Assembly (NCBI GenBank): GCA_016787345.1 | Contig: JAEUUU010000129.1 | Span: 1 to 37,803 of the forward strand | Length of the DNA stretch: 37,803 nt | Source: Saprospiraceae bacterium | GTDB lineage: Bacteria; Bacteroidota; Bacteroidia; Chitinophagales; Saprospiraceae | Direction: 5' to 3' | Shown: positions 16,403 through 24,996 of the stretch, piece by piece | Layout of the letters: each line of letters begins with the position of its first letter | How positions within the stretch are numbered: position 1 is the stretch's first letter | Notes under the pieces: generated by a model | Told to the model about the DNA's origin: nothing | What the model saw: the letters and a program-made list of their open reading frames with translations, nothing else | Databases searched by the model: none | Position numbers and translations under genes: made by a program

Positions 16403-17172
16403 TGACGCTTTTTTGGGGCCGGCAGAAGTAATCCACGATCCAGGTCTGTCAGCCTCTGCCCCCTTTTTTCCGCTTCGGCGTAGTCTGCCCTGGCTTTTTT
16501 GATTTTTCCTTTCTGGGCATAAGCGCGTCCGCGTTCAAGGTAATAAAAGCCTTTTTCAGGGTTGAGCGCGATTGCCCGGTCAAGATCGCTGATGGCTTCG
16601 TCGTTTCGGCCCAATGAGCGGTTAAGCATACCTCGCTCGTATATTATGCGATCATCTTTGGGCCTCAACTGCAGGTATTGATCGAAATCGGCTATTACGC
16701 TGTCGTATTGTTGCCGGTTCATATACACTATCGAGCGGTTGAAATACCCATTGGGGTTGGACGGGTCAAGCCGTATCCCTTCGTTCAAATCTGTCAGGGC
16801 GTTATCCAATGCTGCTCTTACTCCCCAAACTGCCCCCCGGTTGATCAGCGCTTCGGCGATCAGGGTATCTGCCGGGTGCAGGTCAATTGTCCGGCTGTAG
16901 TCCTGAAATGCATACTCCAGAAGCGTGTCTGCATCGTTTTGATAGCGTCCGGAGAGGGCCATATCGAAATATGTTTTGCCCCGGCTGTTGTACAGCGGCG
17001 CATCGTCGTCGGCCAGTTGAAGCGCCTGGTTGAGCAAAGAGAGCGCGCTGACATAGTCGCCCGCATCGCGCGCATCGGTAGCGCTGGCCCACAAACTGTC
17101 TGAAGCGGGCATTTGCGCGCTCAGAGCGATTGAACCGGCCATCAACACGATTGGAAGGAGGATTTTTATCAT
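16399..17172 (-). CDS. Exported TPR-repeat protein
   Basis: A protein of 257 residues from the ATG at 17172, which starts a signal peptide (MIKILLPIVLMAGSIALSAQ). The rest is five or six tetratricopeptide repeats of 34 residues, recognisable by A/Y/G spacing: DAGDYVSALSLLNQALQLAD, APLYNSRGKTYFDMAL, NPNGYFNRSIVYMNRQQYDS, DRIIYERGMLNRSLGRNDEA, KGFYYLERGRAYAQKGKI. The C-terminus is very basic (APKKRH). It is a periplasmic scaffold or binding protein; the partner is unknown. It is separated from hemD by a strong bidirectional terminator, so it is transcribed on its own. Confidence 0.85.
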   Translation of the reverse strand: MIKILLPIVLMAGSIALSAQMPASDSLWASATDARDAGDYVSALSLLNQALQLADDDAPLYNSRGKTYFDMALSGRYQNDADTLLEYAFQDYSRTIDLHPADTLIAEALINRGAVWGVRAALDNALTDLNEGIRLDPSNPNGYFNRSIVYMNRQQYDSVIADFDQYLQLRPKDDRIIYERGMLNRSLGRNDEAISDLDRAIALNPEKGFYYLERGRAYAQKGKIKKARADYAEAEKRGQRLTDLDRGLLLPAPKKRH

Positions 17173-17233
17173 CGGATACAGATTTATTTTTGAGTAAATC
17201 ATCTGCTTGACTGAATTGTTACCCACCTGGTGC

Positions 17234-17280
17234 AAAAACGAGCGGAGGCGCAGCATCTGCCACGCCTCCGCTCGTTTTTA
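17234..17280. terminator. Bidirectional rho-independent terminator
   Basis: A perfect 12-bp stem, CGAGCGGAGGCG (17239-17250) with CGCCTCCGCTCG (17263-17274), has AAAAA before it and TTTTT after it. It lies 35 bases after the hemD stop on the minus strand and upstream of the TPR gene, so its main use is to end hemD transcription. Confidence 0.85.
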
Positions 17281-17308
17281 AAGGAGAAAATATCAAGCTG
17301 CCCCGCGC

Positions 17309-18091
17309 TCAGGCCCGATTGGAAACCTTGAGATAATTTTCAAGCGCCACGGCAATCGACGGCGCCTCGGGGGTACCGGCCTGGATATTGACCGTCATAC
17401 CGCGATCCGTAACCGCTTTGTGGGCGGCGGTACCGAACACGCAAATCCGGCGGTCTTCCTGGCGGAAATCGGGGAATTGTTCGAACATCGATTTGATCTC
17501 CAGTGCGGAGAAGAAAGCGATGATATCGTACTTGATGTCTTTCAAATCGCTCAGGTCCGTGTTGGCGGTGCGGTACATGATGGCTTCCTGGATCGGCACT
17601 TTGAGGTCGGCAAAGAACTTGGTCACCTCGGGATTGCCCTGGTCGCTGCACGGGAGAAAGAATTTTTCCTCTTTGTGACGCAACACGTAGGATTTGAGTT
17701 CGAGAATGCTTTTGGTTCCGTTAAACACCTTGCGTTTGCGGAACATGATAAACTTTTGGAGGTAGTTGGCAATCGTCTCGGTTGCGCAGAAGTACTTTGT
17801 TTCTTCTGACATTTTGATGCGCAACTCGCCGCAAAGGCGGAAGAAATGATCTACCGCGTTTTTGCTGGTAAAAACCATTGCCGTGTAATCGTTCGGATAG
17901 ACCCTGTTTTTACGGTATTCCTTTTCTGTCAGGCCCTCTACGGTGACGAACGGCACAAAATCAATGCGAACGTTGTACTTCTTCTGAAGTTCTTCGTAAG
18001 CGGTGAACTGGGCCGGTTTGGGCTGAGAAATCAGAATGTTTTGGACACGTTTGTAGGTGGCTTCCTGAACAGGTGCAGCACTTGCAGACAT
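17309..18091 (-). CDS. hemD: Uroporphyrinogen-III synthase-like protein
   Basis: A 260-residue soluble protein of the HemD fold. HemD closes hydroxymethylbilane to uroporphyrinogen III with inversion of ring D, in tetrapyrrole synthesis. Sequence identity in this family is always low. Recognisable parts are ILISQPKP at the N-terminus, YTAMVFTSKNAVDHFF, FLPCSDQGNPEV, YRTANTDLSDL, YDIIAFFSALEIKSMFE and VFGTAAHKAVTDRGM, which match the Bacteroidota form. The neighbouring DUF4271 gene is the usual Bacteroidota partner, 42 bases upstream. An internal promoter box (18195-18202) and the terminator downstream suggest that hemD can also be transcribed alone. Confidence 0.85.
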   Translation of the reverse strand: MSASAAPVQEATYKRVQNILISQPKPAQFTAYEELQKKYNVRIDFVPFVTVEGLTEKEYRKNRVYPNDYTAMVFTSKNAVDHFFRLCGELRIKMSEETKYFCATETIANYLQKFIMFRKRKVFNGTKSILELKSYVLRHKEEKFFLPCSDQGNPEVTKFFADLKVPIQEAIMYRTANTDLSDLKDIKYDIIAFFSALEIKSMFEQFPDFRQEDRRICVFGTAAHKAVTDRGMTVNIQAGTPEAPSIAVALENYLKVSNRA

Positions 18092-18133
18092 CCGGGCGTT
18101 GTGTTTATGTGAAATGGTGGTGAGGATTGCTTC

Positions 18134-19060
18134 TTAGTTGATCTGTCGTAAGGCCACTTTGACCAGAACGAGGACCGGCGCGATTTCGACGGTGCAAAGG
18201 TACAACAAAAAGTGGAATTGGTCAGCGGCCAAAAATTTCCGGGCAATGCTTCCGGAACGCCAGGCCCGGTAGGCATAAAAAACTGCCACCAACCCGAGCA
18301 TCCAGAATGCAATAAACTGCTTGACCAATTCATCTTCCCCGGCAAAGGCGACCAGGGTATTGAAGGGGAGCAGAAAAAGTCCCAGAACACAGTTGAACAA
18401 CATGATCAGAAAACTGTACCGCCTGACTTCCTGGGCAACCGGAAACAAGCCGCCGAGTAAGGCGACGAACAGGTGTTTGGCCAGGAACAGCATGACTGCC
18501 AGTCCGACGCAGAGCCACAGGAACCCCATATTGTTGTAATCATCGCCGCCAAAAACGCGGGTCAGCAGAAATATAAAAACAGCGGCATTGAGCAAAAAAC
18601 TGGCGTAAAGCAGGAAATAGGGCGTATTCCCCACCAGCCCGGATGCCTCGCGTTGGGCGAGGGTCAGGCCGTTGTCGTTCAAAAAACCCCGCCAGGCCCG
18701 GCCGACGGCAGTCCGGTTGGCGGCAATGGCGACGGTCAGGAAACCAAGCAGTATGGTTAGTACCCAGAAAATGCCCTGTTTGGGCATGGTATTGCCTCTG
18801 GGGATCAAGGTTTCGGGCCGAAACGGCTCCGCCACGTCTTCGAGCAGCGTTTTGACGGCGCCAGGCGGCCGGTGTGGCGCCATGTCAAAAGGGTTACTAT
18901 CGTCCGGGGGCAGATTTTCCACCACCAGAGAATCGTCCGGTACGTCGATACGCGGCATACGGTGGCGCATTTCAAATGGATTGACCGAAGCTGTTGCCTG
19001 AGACAGCAAGGTCCCGGCAATCAGGCAGGTCATTAGTCCGCAAAGCAAAAGGCGAAACAT
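18134..19060 (-). CDS. DUF4271 membrane protein
   Basis: A 308-residue protein with a signal-like N-terminus, a Pro-rich extracytoplasmic stretch (residues 30-90, with two partial NPFxM copies), and about seven membrane helices from residue 95 on. DUF4271 is a Bacteroidota family found beside hemD; its function is not known, though the pairing suggests a link to haem or envelope physiology. A perfect -7 box ends only five bases before the ATG at 19060. The mRNA would therefore be almost leaderless, or the real start is Met10 (19033, MTCLIAG). Confidence 0.85.
   Translation of the reverse strand: MFRLLLCGLMTCLIAGTLLSQATASVNPFEMRHRMPRIDVPDDSLVVENLPPDDSNPFDMAPHRPPGAVKTLLEDVAEPFRPETLIPRGNTMPKQGIFWVLTILLGFLTVAIAANRTAVGRAWRGFLNDNGLTLAQREASGLVGNTPYFLLYASFLLNAAVFIFLLTRVFGGDDYNNMGFLWLCVGLAVMLFLAKHLFVALLGGLFPVAQEVRRYSFLIMLFNCVLGLFLLPFNTLVAFAGEDELVKQFIAFWMLGLVAVFYAYRAWRSGSIARKFLAADQFHFLLYLCTVEIAPVLVLVKVALRQIN
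18195..18202 (-). promoter_or_regulatory. -7 promoter box for hemD, TACCTTTG
   Basis: A perfect TAnnTTTG match on the minus strand inside the 3' end of the DUF4271 gene, 104 bases upstream of the hemD ATG. Confidence 0.4.
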
Positions 19061-19064
19061 GGCG

Positions 19065-19072
19065 CAAAGGTA
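19065..19072 (-). promoter_or_regulatory. -7 promoter box for DUF4271 gene, TACCTTTG
   Basis: A perfect TAnnTTTG match. It is so close to the ATG at 19060 that transcription would begin at about the start codon. Confidence 0.5.
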
Positions 19073-19103
19073 GGAAAAGCCTTTCGTTTAAATCCCCGGA
19101 CCG

Positions 19104-19130
19104 TTGACCCGGCTTCTTTTCGTAGTTTTG
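19104..19130 (+). promoter_or_regulatory. purA promoter (TTG -33, TAGTTTTG -7)
   Basis: TTGAC at 19104-19108 and TAGTTTTG at 19123-19130 are 19 bases apart (start to start), the normal Bacteroidota spacing. The ATG of purA follows 28 bases later. This is the best complete promoter in the window. Confidence 0.7.
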
Positions 19131-19158
19131 CACCTTCGAAAACTGAAACCAAAAAAAT

Positions 19159-20430
19159 ATGCAGATTGACGTCATTCTCGGCCTCCAGTGGGGCGACGAA
19201 GGCAAGGGTAAAATTGTGGATTTCCTGGCCGAAGAATACGACCTGGTCGCCCGCTTCCAGGGTGGCCCCAATGCCGGCCACACGCTGAAATTCGGCGGTC
19301 AAAAATATGTACTGCACACTGTGCCGTCCGGCATTTTCCGACCCAACCAGGTCAACCTCATCGGCAACGGTGTCGTGCTCGACCCCGTGGTGTTCCAACG
19401 CGAATTGCGCGCCCTCGAAGCCAGCGGCGTCGACTTTTACAAGCGCCTGCTGGTCGCGCGCAAAGCGCACCTCATCCTGCCCACCCACCGCTGGCTCGAT
19501 GCCGCGAGTGAAGCCCACAAAGGCCAGGCCAAAATCGGCTCGACGCTCAAGGGCATCGGCCCGACCTATATGGACAAAACCGGCCGCAATGGCTTGCGCG
19601 TGGGCAGTATCGAACTGCCCAGTTTTCGCGAGCAGTACGAAGCCCTCAAAACCAAACACCTCGACCTGCTTAAAATTTACCCGCCCGTACCTTTCGATCT
19701 CGAAGCCGAGGAAAAAGCCTGGTTCGAAAGCCTCGACACGCTGCGCCGCCTGCCCCTGGTAGACGCCGAATACTACGTAAACGACTTGTTGGCCGACAAC
19801 AAACGTATCCTCGCCGAAGGCGCGCAGGGCGCCATGCTCGACATCGATTTCGGCACCTACCCCTTCGTCACTTCCTCCAATACCATGACCGCCGGCGTAT
19901 GCACCGGCCTGGGCGTGGCGCCGCAAAAAATCGGCCGCGTCATCGGCATCACCAAAGCTTATTGCACCCGCGTAGGATCGGGGCCGTTCCCCAGCGAGCT
20001 GCTCGACGAAACCGGCGAACGCCTGCGTCAGGAAGGACAGGAATTCGGCTCCACGACCGGACGGCCGCGCCGTTGCGGCTGGATCGACCTGCCCCAATTG
20101 CGCTACACCATCCTGCTTTCGGGCGCTACCGAATTGTGCATGACCAAAATCGACGTGCTCAATACCTTCGCCGAAATCGCCGCCGCAACCCAATACCGCC
20201 ACCCCGATGGCCGGGTAAATACCGAACTGCCCTTCGACCTCTGCTACAGCGATGTGCAGCCCGTACTGAAAAAATATGCCGGCTGGCAATCGTCACTCGA
20301 TCAGGCCACCCAATTCGACCAACTGCCGTCGACCGCCCGGGCATTTATCGAAGACCTCGAACAATACCTCGGTATACCGTTCAGTATGATTTCTACCGGC
20401 CCCGAACGCGAAAAACTGATTCTGCGCTGA
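19159..20430 (+). CDS. purA: Adenylosuccinate synthase
   Basis: A 423-residue cytosolic enzyme that joins IMP and aspartate with GTP to give adenylosuccinate, the first committed step to AMP. It has the GTP-binding loop GLQWGDEGKGK (8-18) with catalytic Asp13, GGPNAGHTL with catalytic His41, the IMP loops GIGPTYMDK and GAQGAMLDIDFGTYPFVTSSNT, and TTGRPRRCGW near the aspartate site. Length is normal. It has its own promoter and ends one base before the ATG of the mscS-like gene, so the two form an operon. Confidence 0.97.
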   Translation: MQIDVILGLQWGDEGKGKIVDFLAEEYDLVARFQGGPNAGHTLKFGGQKYVLHTVPSGIFRPNQVNLIGNGVVLDPVVFQRELRALEASGVDFYKRLLVARKAHLILPTHRWLDAASEAHKGQAKIGSTLKGIGPTYMDKTGRNGLRVGSIELPSFREQYEALKTKHLDLLKIYPPVPFDLEAEEKAWFESLDTLRRLPLVDAEYYVNDLLADNKRILAEGAQGAMLDIDFGTYPFVTSSNTMTAGVCTGLGVAPQKIGRVIGITKAYCTRVGSGPFPSELLDETGERLRQEGQEFGSTTGRPRRCGWIDLPQLRYTILLSGATELCMTKIDVLNTFAEIAAATQYRHPDGRVNTELPFDLCYSDVQPVLKKYAGWQSSLDQATQFDQLPSTARAFIEDLEQYLGIPFSMISTGPEREKLILR

Positions 20431-20431
20431 G

Positions 20432-21241
20432 ATGAAAAGCCTGCTGGAAACCAAACTGCTCGAGATTGGAGGATTTACCCTGACCGTAGCCATGGTGCTG
20501 GGCCTGATCTTCGTGTGGCTGAGCGCCTGGTTTCTGCAGAGACTCTCCAAACGCGTAATCAAGCGGGGCCTCATGCACGCCAACTGGGACGAAGGCCGGC
20601 GCAAATCGGTATTTTTGATCGCTCAGTATCTGATCTGGATTGCCGCCGCCACGGCTATGCTCCAGGTCATCGGTGTGCAAATCACAGCCCTGGTGGCGGG
20701 TTCGGCCGCTTTACTGGTCGGCATCAGCCTGGGTATTCAGCAGATTTTTCGCGACATCGCTTCGGGCGTTTTCCTGCTTTTTGAAGGCACCATCGAGATC
20801 GGCGACGTATTGCAGGTAGATGGCATCGTGGGGCGGGTGGAAGAAATACGCCTGCGCACCTCCAAACTCCGTCGCCGCGACGGCGCCGTGATGATCGTGC
20901 CCAACCACAAATTCATCACTGAAAATGTGCTCAACTGGAACTATCGCGCCGATATTCCCGCTGCGTTTTACGTGCAAATCCCCGTACGCAACGACTGCGA
21001 CCCCATACAGGTAAGGCGGCTCCTGCTCGATTGCGCCCAGGGGCATCCGGACGTGATCAAAAACGACCCCAAACGCGCACCGGAAGTGCAACTACTTGAT
21101 TTTCACGAAAAAAGCGGACTTGTCTTCCGACTGCAGTTTTGGACGCAACGTATTTTCGAAGCCGATGAAGTACAAAGCGACCTTCGTTTCGCCATCCGCA
21201 GCGTGTTGCACGACCAGGGTATCGCCCTGATGGAAGGATAG
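20432..21241 (+). CDS. MscS-family mechanosensitive channel
   Basis: A 269-residue small-conductance channel that releases solutes on hypo-osmotic shock. Three membrane helices (about 12-32, 52-74 and 76-98) precede the MscS beta domain. The pore helix region is VAGSAALLVGISLGIQQIFRDIASGVFLLFE, with the Gly/Ala pattern of MscS TM3. It is followed by IEIGDVLQVDGIVGRVEEI and VMIVPNHKFITENVLNW, which are highly typical. The C-terminal alpha/beta domain is complete. It begins one base after the purA stop and is expected to be co-transcribed. It is convergent with a secreted-protein gene two bases away. Confidence 0.95.
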   Translation: MKSLLETKLLEIGGFTLTVAMVLGLIFVWLSAWFLQRLSKRVIKRGLMHANWDEGRRKSVFLIAQYLIWIAAATAMLQVIGVQITALVAGSAALLVGISLGIQQIFRDIASGVFLLFEGTIEIGDVLQVDGIVGRVEEIRLRTSKLRRRDGAVMIVPNHKFITENVLNWNYRADIPAAFYVQIPVRNDCDPIQVRRLLLDCAQGHPDVIKNDPKRAPEVQLLDFHEKSGLVFRLQFWTQRIFEADEVQSDLRFAIRSVLHDQGIALMEG

Positions 21242-21243
21242 GT

Positions 21244-21804
21244 CTAGATCCGATACAGCGCCCCCAAGGAAAACGTGCCCGACAAGCCGCCGAACTCGAA
21301 GTTCCTGCCGCCAAAATTATTGCCCCACGACCAATTGGGGCCCAGCGCCGCCGAGCCTTGCAGGTAAATACGGCGATGCAGTTTCACTTTGGTCAACAGA
21401 CCCAAAGCCGTATTGAGATTAACCGCCGGCTCTTCTGCAAACTGCACAAAATTCTCGTTTTGCGATACATACGCAACCTTAAACACTTGTCCGCCGACAA
21501 ATGGATACAGTTCCAGGTCGCCCTGCGGCAATAAAATACGGCGTTCGTACGCCAGGCTCAGGCCGAAGCGCTGCCCTAGGTTTTGTGCGCGGGGCCGGTA
21601 CCAGGCAACGGTCGGCTGTGCAGTGTGCTGGAAATAGTGGAGCCCGACCCTGAGCCCGTCAGCGCCCCAATAACGAGTGGCGGTGAGCGCTATGTCGCGA
21701 TCGAGAAAATTCCACTGGTGGGCAAGCCCGAGGTCGAAACGGGCGGTTTGGGCGGTTGCGGCAAAGCCGGCAAGCAGAAAAAGTGAAACAAGAACAGATT
21801 TCAT
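21244..21804 (-). CDS. Exported beta-barrel-like protein, unknown
   Basis: A 186-residue protein with a cleavable signal (VLVSLFLLAGFAATAQ). The mature part is a run of amphipathic beta strands with aromatic ends (FDLGLAHQWNFLD, DGLRVGLHYFQHT, RFGLSLAYERRILL, LELYPFVGGQVFKV, RIYLQGSAALGPNWSW) and ends in a strand finishing GALYRI. This suggests a small outer-membrane beta-barrel, although the last residue is Ile rather than Phe. No family is recognised. The start is well set by the signal peptide. Confidence 0.7.
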   Translation of the reverse strand: MKSVLVSLFLLAGFAATAQTARFDLGLAHQWNFLDRDIALTATRYWGADGLRVGLHYFQHTAQPTVAWYRPRAQNLGQRFGLSLAYERRILLPQGDLELYPFVGGQVFKVAYVSQNENFVQFAEEPAVNLNTALGLLTKVKLHRRIYLQGSAALGPNWSWGNNFGGRNFEFGGLSGTFSLGALYRI

Positions 21805-21870
21805 GATGTAAACAGATAGACGGAATAATCAGATAGGCACAAAGACGCCGACACGGGCATTTTCGATGCC

Positions 21871-21878
21871 TAATTTTG
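21871..21878 (+). promoter_or_regulatory. -7 promoter box, TAATTTTG
   Basis: A TAnnTTTG match 88 bases upstream of the lipoprotein ATG at 21966. The region between is AT-rich and holds no other feature I can support. Confidence 0.35.
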
Positions 21879-21965
21879 AAAGATGCTAATATTTTTCATT
21901 TTGACAAATATTTCGCAACAAAACACCCCGAGATCGGGTATATTGGCCAACAAAATAAAGTCAAC

Positions 21966-22589
21966 ATGAAAATGAACAGAATCTACCCGTTTTTCTTTTT
22001 GAGCATTGCAGTATTGGCCGGATGTGCCAAGGAAGAAAATGCCATCAATCTGAGCCCTGCCCCGCCGGCTATCCAAACCGAAATCTCGTTTCAGGCAGGC
22101 GAACGCGTCTTTACTGCAAATGCCGTTGAAGACCGCCCCGACGCCCATTGCAACACCCTCGACTTTACGCCCTGCACCGGGCAGGAGGGCGAGTGCGTGC
22201 CGAGCAGCGACGTGCTGAGCCAATGGACGGCCTACTCCCCCGCGGCCAAATCGTTCAGCATCACACGACAGGATCGTGTTTCCTCACCAGGTTTTCTCAT
22301 CAACTTGTGGGTACCCGCCAACATCGATCTCGGTGTTGCGCCCCAGGAAATCAGCAACGCACGGCTCACCCTGCGCGACTTTCAGCATGTGTTTGTTCCG
22401 CTGACCGACGATCCCGCAACCAGCAACGGCCCCATCGACCTGAAATCTGCCGACGACCTGCGGGTGACCCTGACGGCCATCCGGGGCGATCAGGTAGAAG
22501 GCACGTTCAGCGGCGTGGTCACAACCGCTGGCGGCTTTGAAGTCAGTGTTGAAAACGGCGTCTTTAAAGCGCAACTACGCAGGATGTAA
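21966..22589 (+). CDS. Lipoprotein, unknown
   Basis: A protein of 207 residues. The ATG at 21966 is chosen over the earlier in-frame ATG because it begins a clear lipoprotein signal (YPFFFLSIAVLAGC, then AKEEN). The mature protein looks all-beta, with DIGL-like strands, two Cys residues close together (CNTLDFTPCTGQEGEC has three) that may form a disulphide, and a final FKAQLRRM. No Asp at the position after the Cys is seen, so transfer to the outer membrane or surface is possible. Family not recognised. It is convergent with the next gene, ten bases away. Confidence 0.75.
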   Translation: MKMNRIYPFFFLSIAVLAGCAKEENAINLSPAPPAIQTEISFQAGERVFTANAVEDRPDAHCNTLDFTPCTGQEGECVPSSDVLSQWTAYSPAAKSFSITRQDRVSSPGFLINLWVPANIDLGVAPQEISNARLTLRDFQHVFVPLTDDPATSNGPIDLKSADDLRVTLTAIRGDQVEGTFSGVVTTAGGFEVSVENGVFKAQLRRM

Positions 22590-22598
22590 GTGGGGGGC

Positions 22599-23111
22599 TT
22601 AGTTAGCCACCAGCAAAGCCTGTTTTTGATGCTCTGCCATCCAGTCGAAGAAATGGGTACTGGGCAGAAAGGAAATTTTTTGCCCAAACCGGCCCGGGGC
22701 GCGCAGTTGCAGCTGGATAATCCGGCGGCCGGCGCGCTTTTTTTCATCTATACGGGCCACATCGGCCCAAGGGTAGCGCACCGTTGTCCAGTAATTGGTG
22801 ACGTAAATAAACGCATCGTCGGCATCGAGGCGTTTGAGGCGCCAAACGGTGCTTCGCACCAGTAAAATCCAGCCGAGCAGGATGGCGGCGATACCCAGGC
22901 GAGCCCAAAGCACGGGGAAGGGCAGATACAATTCGTCTTCGGCCGTCAGCACAAATGCAATCAGAAAGCCCGCCAGGAAAACAGTACCGAAAATCGGCAC
23001 GAAAACCCGCCAAAACAGGGTGTGGTTGGAGGAAAGTTGCGTTTGCCGGGAGTGGCCGTTGCCCGGCAGGCGGGCGGTATCGGTCGGTACGGGTTGTTGT
23101 TCCTGATTCAT
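22599..23111 (-). CDS. Membrane protein with PH-like cytoplasmic domain
   Basis: A protein of 170 residues from the ATG at 23111; a TTG 39 bases upstream is less likely. A disordered N-terminus (1-30) is followed by two membrane helices (about 32-56 and 68-86). The C-terminal strand-rich part (RLDADDAFIYVTNYWTTVRYPWADVARIDEKK...IIQLQLRAPGRFGQKISFLPS) resembles bacterial PH-like domains that follow two transmembrane helices. Function unknown. A -7 box lies 37 bases upstream. Confidence 0.75.
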   Translation of the reverse strand: MNQEQQPVPTDTARLPGNGHSRQTQLSSNHTLFWRVFVPIFGTVFLAGFLIAFVLTAEDELYLPFPVLWARLGIAAILLGWILLVRSTVWRLKRLDADDAFIYVTNYWTTVRYPWADVARIDEKKRAGRRIIQLQLRAPGRFGQKISFLPSTHFFDWMAEHQKQALLVAN

Positions 23112-23147
23112 AAAAATTTGCCGCGCAGGCGAATACGCGCTGCGCGG

Positions 23148-23155
23148 CAAAGGTA
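23148..23155 (-). promoter_or_regulatory. -7 promoter box, TACCTTTG
   Basis: A perfect TAnnTTTG match on the minus strand, 37 bases upstream of the ATG at 23111. Confidence 0.5.
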
Positions 23156-23192
23156 GGTATTTGGTTGTGTATGGCCGGAGGCCCGAAGCGGA

Positions 23193-24671
23193 TTAATCCA
23201 CGGTTACTTTGACCCCGCTCTTTTTATCCTTGTCTTTGTCTTTATCCACCACCGTAATGCGGGTACCGGCTTTTAGTCGGCGTGAAACCGCGGTGTAAGG
23301 GCCGGTGACCACGGTTTCGCCATCCTGCAGGCCCGACAATATTTCGATGTAATCATTGTCTTGGATACCGGTGCGCACTTCTCGTACTCCCACGGTATCG
23401 CCGCTGACCACGAAGACGATTTCCTTGATCTCTTCATCTTTGGATTTGTCTTCTTCACTGGCCAGGTTGCTGTCCTGTTTGGGCTTGTCTTTTTTATCTT
23501 TTTCACCCTCTTCTTTGTCGCGGGCGGTGACGGCAATGAGAGGTACCGTCAGGGCGTTGCCGGCCGTATGGGTAAAGATATCGACCGAGGCCGACATGCC
23601 TGGCCGGAAGGGGTTTCGGCCGCGTTCTTTCATCAGACCGGCGTAGGAGGCCGCATCGATGCGGATTTTCACCACAAAATTGGTGACCTGGTCGGTGTTG
23701 AGACTGGTCAGGGAGGAGATGTTGCTGGCAGAATTCGCGATTTCGGTCACCTTGCCGGTGAATTTTTCACCCAGGTAGGCATCCACTTCGATTTCGGCTG
23801 TGTCACCGACGGCCACTTTGAGGATGTCGTTTTCGCTGACATCTACCTGTACTTCCATCGACTGCATGTTGGCGATCCGCATGATTTCGGTACCGGCCAT
23901 CTGGATGGTACCCAGCACACGCTCGCCTTTTTCCACGCTGAGTTTGCTGACGATACCACTTACCGGGGCAGTGATGATGGTTTTTTGCAGACTGGTGCGC
24001 AGTTCCTTGAGGCTGGCCTGGGCGCTGTTGATGCCGTATTCCGCAACGCGTACGTTTTCGCGGGCACTTTGCAGGTTGCTTTCTGCCGATTTGAGCATGG
24101 CGTCGGCGGCAGCCAGGCCGCTTTCGAGGGCCCGGAAATTGCTCAACGAAGTTTCGTAATCGGCCGACGAGATGATGCCTTCGTTGAACAGGCGCTCGTT
24201 GCGTTCGTGGCTTTTGCGTCCGGCTTCGAGCTGCGCGGCAGCGCGGTTGCGGTCGGCGCGCAACTGTTCGATCTGGGCATTGGAACCTTGTACATTGGTG
24301 CTCGATATCTGGCGTTGCGCCTTTGCACTGTTTACGGCTGCTTCGCCGCGCTCCACTGCGCTTTGATATTCATCGGGTTTGATCTTGGCCAAAACCTGTC
24401 CGACCGTAACGGAATCGCCTTCTTTGACGTATAGTTCGATTACTTCGCCCGACACGTCGGAACTGATCTTGACCTCTGTTTCAGGAAAAATTTTGCCGCT
24501 TGCACTGACCGTTTCGCGAATCGTGCGGCGTTGGGTCTGTTCGACGGTGACTTCTTCTCCTTTGGGTTTTTGACGCGCTTTGACAGCAGCAGCGACAATT
24601 AACAAAACCAGCAGCCCGATCAGCACAAAAAGCAGGGTTTTGCGGCGTTTGGGTTTTGGCGTAGCAGTCAT
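23193..24671 (-). CDS. MacA/HlyD-family efflux adaptor (periplasmic)
   Basis: A protein of 492 residues from the ATG at 24671. An N-terminal membrane anchor (KTLLFVLIGLLVLLIVAAAV) is followed by the barrel-sandwich half GKIFPETEVKISSDVSGEVI, the lipoyl segment YVKEGDSVTVGQVLAKI, a long coiled-coil hairpin (about 105-235), the second half ITAPVSGIVSKLSVEKGERV, a beta barrel and a membrane-proximal domain. These are the parts of MacA-type adaptors that link an inner-membrane ABC or RND pump to TolC. A Lys/Asp/Glu-rich insertion (residues ~385-420) and a charged tail are unusual additions. The TolC-like gene lies upstream in the same direction, but a repeat block of ~300 bp separates them. No pump gene is in the window. 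Confidence 0.9.
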   Translation of the reverse strand: MTATPKPKRRKTLLFVLIGLLVLLIVAAAVKARQKPKGEEVTVEQTQRRTIRETVSASGKIFPETEVKISSDVSGEVIELYVKEGDSVTVGQVLAKIKPDEYQSAVERGEAAVNSAKAQRQISSTNVQGSNAQIEQLRADRNRAAAQLEAGRKSHERNERLFNEGIISSADYETSLSNFRALESGLAAADAMLKSAESNLQSARENVRVAEYGINSAQASLKELRTSLQKTIITAPVSGIVSKLSVEKGERVLGTIQMAGTEIMRIANMQSMEVQVDVSENDILKVAVGDTAEIEVDAYLGEKFTGKVTEIANSASNISSLTSLNTDQVTNFVVKIRIDAASYAGLMKERGRNPFRPGMSASVDIFTHTAGNALTVPLIAVTARDKEEGEKDKKDKPKQDSNLASEEDKSKDEEIKEIVFVVSGDTVGVREVRTGIQDNDYIEILSGLQDGETVVTGPYTAVSRRLKAGTRITVVDKDKDKDKKSGVKVTVD

Positions 24672-24699
24672 TTTATGCAATTTATTTGTAGTGACGGAA

Positions 24700-24996
24700 A
24701 TGGGTTTTGGGTTTTGGGTGTTGGGTATTGGGTGTTGGCAAAAAGGGTTGTTGCTGCTCTCGAAATTGGTGTTTGGTGTTGGGTATTGGGTTTTGGTAAA
24801 AAGGGTTGTTACTGCTTTTGAAATTGGTTTTGGGTGTTGGGTATTGGTAAAAGGGTTGTTTTCGCTCTCAGGCCGGAATTATGCGCTATGGTGTGCAGGC
24901 GCCGGATTGCCTGACAGTGAATTTTCACAGCCCGGAATTCTATCCGAGAGCAGCAACAACCCTTTTGCCAAAACCCAAAACCTAAAACCCAACAAC
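24700..24996 (+). repeat. Repeat block: GGGTTTTGGGTGTTGG phrases and inverted arms
   Basis: This fills the gap of 325 bases between the TolC-like and MacA-like genes. Three tandem units of ~55 bp (from about 24700, 24766 and 24821) each consist of TTGGGT-type phrases followed by AAAGGGTTGTT and a GCTnCT end. The first reads AAAGGGTTGTTGCTGCTCTC. An inverted arm (24945-24996: GAGAGCAGCAACAACCCTTT, then CCAAAACCC phrases) closes the block. The spacer (about 24870-24944) contains small hairpins CAGGC/GCCTG and GTGAA/TTCAC. The right end contains the TolC-like gene's TAG stop. Confidence 0.8.

Noticed and set aside
19033-20289. 418-codon minus-strand ORF
   Set aside because: It is a shadow of purA.
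24700-24996. Phrase repeats resembling a CRISPR array
   Set aside because: The spacing is irregular, the phrases vary, there are inverted arms, and there are no cas genes.
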